Notes under the pieces: generated by a model
Databases searched by the model: none
Seen by the model: the letters and a program-made list of their open reading frames with translations, nothing else
Told to the model about the DNA's origin: nothing
Translations under genes and position numbers: made by a program
Shown here: piece after piece, positions 37,234 to 38,059 of the stretch
Position numbering within the stretch: the first letter of the stretch is position 1
Layout: each line of letters opens with the position of its first letter
Source of the DNA: a virus
IMG/VR virus record: IMGVR_UViG_3300025598_000085
Span: 1-38,059 of that record
Direction: 5' to 3' (one strand)
Length of the DNA stretch: 38,059 nucleotides

Positions 37234-38059
37234 ATGAAATACTCACTCGGAGCATTTAAAAACCCAACGCGAGAACTTCCACACTTTGAAGCAAGTGCTG
37301 TTATGTTGCCCCCAAGTATCATCACAGATATTTCAATGCTTCCAGTCCTTGACCAACAGCAGACACCTGCGTGCGTAGGTCACGCTGGAGCTAATGGAGT
37401 AAACTATGACTACTACAAAAAGAATGGAAGTGTCCCTAACAGTTCACCACGTTGGAACTACTCATCTGCTAAAGATGTAGATGGAAATATAGACGAGGGA
37501 ACATGTGCTCTATCTATGTTTAAAGGTTGGGCTATGTACGGAGGCAGTGCAACAGAAACAACAGTACCTAACGAAGTAACACTTCCAGTGACAGAGTACA
37601 CACAGCTTATTAAAACACCTACAATGGTGTTAGACGCTGAAAAATATCCTATTGTAAACGAGGTAGAAATTCAAAACCCTACAGCACAGCAGTTGATGAC
37701 CCTCATTTCACAGTACGGAGTAGTACTTATCGCAGTAGATGTAGACGAAGAAACTTGGATGAATCAAGACGGAAATTGTGCTCTTAAACCAGGGGCCGCT
37801 GGTGGGCATGAAATCCTCCTTTATGGTTACGAGACTGTAGGAAACGATATTAAATTCCACATCCGTAACTCATGGGGTACATCTTGGGGCAACCAAGGAA
37901 ACGGATACTTCATGTGGTCAGATTATCAGGGTAACGTTTATGACGCTATGTCAGTAACACTTTCAACACCTAAACCTATGCAACCAATTATTCAATCATC
38001 AACAACTTCCCTTATTTGTGGATTTGAAGGTTTCTCATCAACTCCTTATCAAGACCAAG
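37234..38059 (+). CDS. Endolysin, N-terminal part: papain-like C1 peptidase domain (gene continues at 1-513)
   Basis: The gene starts at ATG 37234 and crosses the contig join to the stop at 513. The N-terminal 240 or so residues form a papain-type peptidase: LDQQQTPACVGHAGANGVNY with the oxyanion Gln and nucleophile Cys, AAGGHEILLYGYETVGNDIK with the His, and IRNSWGTSWGNQGNGYFMW with the Asn. A GH24 lysozyme follows (see 1-513). There is no signal or pro-segment. A Cys-peptidase fused to a lysozyme could cut both protein and glycan of the host envelope. The ATP-grasp gene lies just upstream. Confidence 0.88.
   Translation, partial: MKYSLGAFKNPTRELPHFEASAVMLPPSIITDISMLPVLDQQQTPACVGHAGANGVNYDYYKKNGSVPNSSPRWNYSSAKDVDGNIDEGTCALSMFKGWAMYGGSATETTVPNEVTLPVTEYTQLIKTPTMVLDAEKYPIVNEVEIQNPTAQQLMTLISQYGVVLIAVDVDEETWMNQDGNCALKPGAAGGHEILLYGYETVGNDIKFHIRNSWGTSWGNQGNGYFMWSDYQGNVYDAMSVTLSTPKPMQPIIQSSTTSLICGFEGFSSTPYQDQ
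37921..38059. repeat. Terminal overlap, right copy
   Basis: Copy of bases 1-139 with A at 37933 in place of T at 13. Removing it gives a genome of about 37,920 bp. Confidence 0.95.

Noticed and set aside
1-38059. Alternative genetic code (UGA or UAG recoded)
   Set aside because: TGA, TAA and TAG all end clear genes at operon junctions and long genes contain no in-frame stops that would need recoding.
1-38059. CRISPR array, insertion sequence, reverse transcriptase or integrase
   Set aside because: No spaced direct repeats, transposase, RT or recombinase motif was found on either strand.

Overview
The window is a complete double-stranded DNA phage genome assembled as a circle. The last 139 bases (37921-38059) repeat the first 139 with one mismatch, so the unit genome is about 37,920 bp, and one gene (papain-like peptidase plus lysozyme) runs across the join. 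The DNA is AT-rich and uses the standard code. Nearly all genes lie on the + strand; two small genes and one candidate RNA lie on the minus strand near 2 kb. No integrase, repressor, DNA polymerase or helicase was recognised, so a virulent podovirus-like phage that borrows the host replisome is the simplest reading. Promoters are sigma70-like (TTGnnn, 16-18 bp, TATAAT or TATACT), which argues against the usual Bacteroidota promoter type. Gene starts almost never carry a Shine-Dalgarno sequence. Several early -10 boxes lie only 6-8 bp before the ATG, which implies leaderless mRNAs. The host cannot be named; a patescibacterial (CPR-type) host is a tentative guess from memory of small secreted transglycosylase and HNH-like proteins in such genomes.

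Layout. From 37234 through the join to 757: the papain-GH24 fusion endolysin and a holin-like protein. 758-2466: small regulatory RNA and protein genes, a secreted lytic transglycosylase, and a short minus-strand pair. 2467-11505: the early region, with NinG, a replication initiator, an Erf annealing protein, a NinB-like protein, a minimal M20/M42-like peptidase, a broken HNH-AP2 gene, at least eight tiny Cys-x2-Cys proteins and several structured RNAs. 12013-16797: terminase small and large subunits, portal and three small head genes. 16798-19799: a structured RNA, scaffold-like, decoration-like and major capsid genes; the capsid gene is split by a group I intron carrying an HNH/endonuclease VII gene. 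19826-31597: small structural proteins, fibres, a tail adaptor and a nozzle-like protein. 31603-35444: probable ejection proteins and a frame-disrupted small gene. 35497-37212: a HAD plus ATP-grasp fusion next to the lysis genes.

How it fits together. Early promoters, six with a DnaA-box-like TTATCCACA element 29-33 bp before the -10, would switch on replication and recombination genes from leaderless transcripts. Late transcription from promoters near 16.8 and 29.7 kb, together with read-through, would make the virion. There is no tape-measure gene; a portal, adaptor, nozzle and internal proteins fit a short-tailed particle. Lysis would combine a holin, a two-domain endolysin and a signal-peptide transglycosylase.

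The most unusual content is the regulatory and RNA layer: the shared upstream box, leaderless starts, a roughly 25-bp-stem RNA at 7301-7412, a pseudoknotted leader at 3996-4101, two multi-branch RNAs near 3.1 and 16.8 kb, and a capsid-gene intron with fully pairable P1 and P10. On the protein side it is the papain-lysozyme fusion and its HAD/ATP-grasp neighbour.
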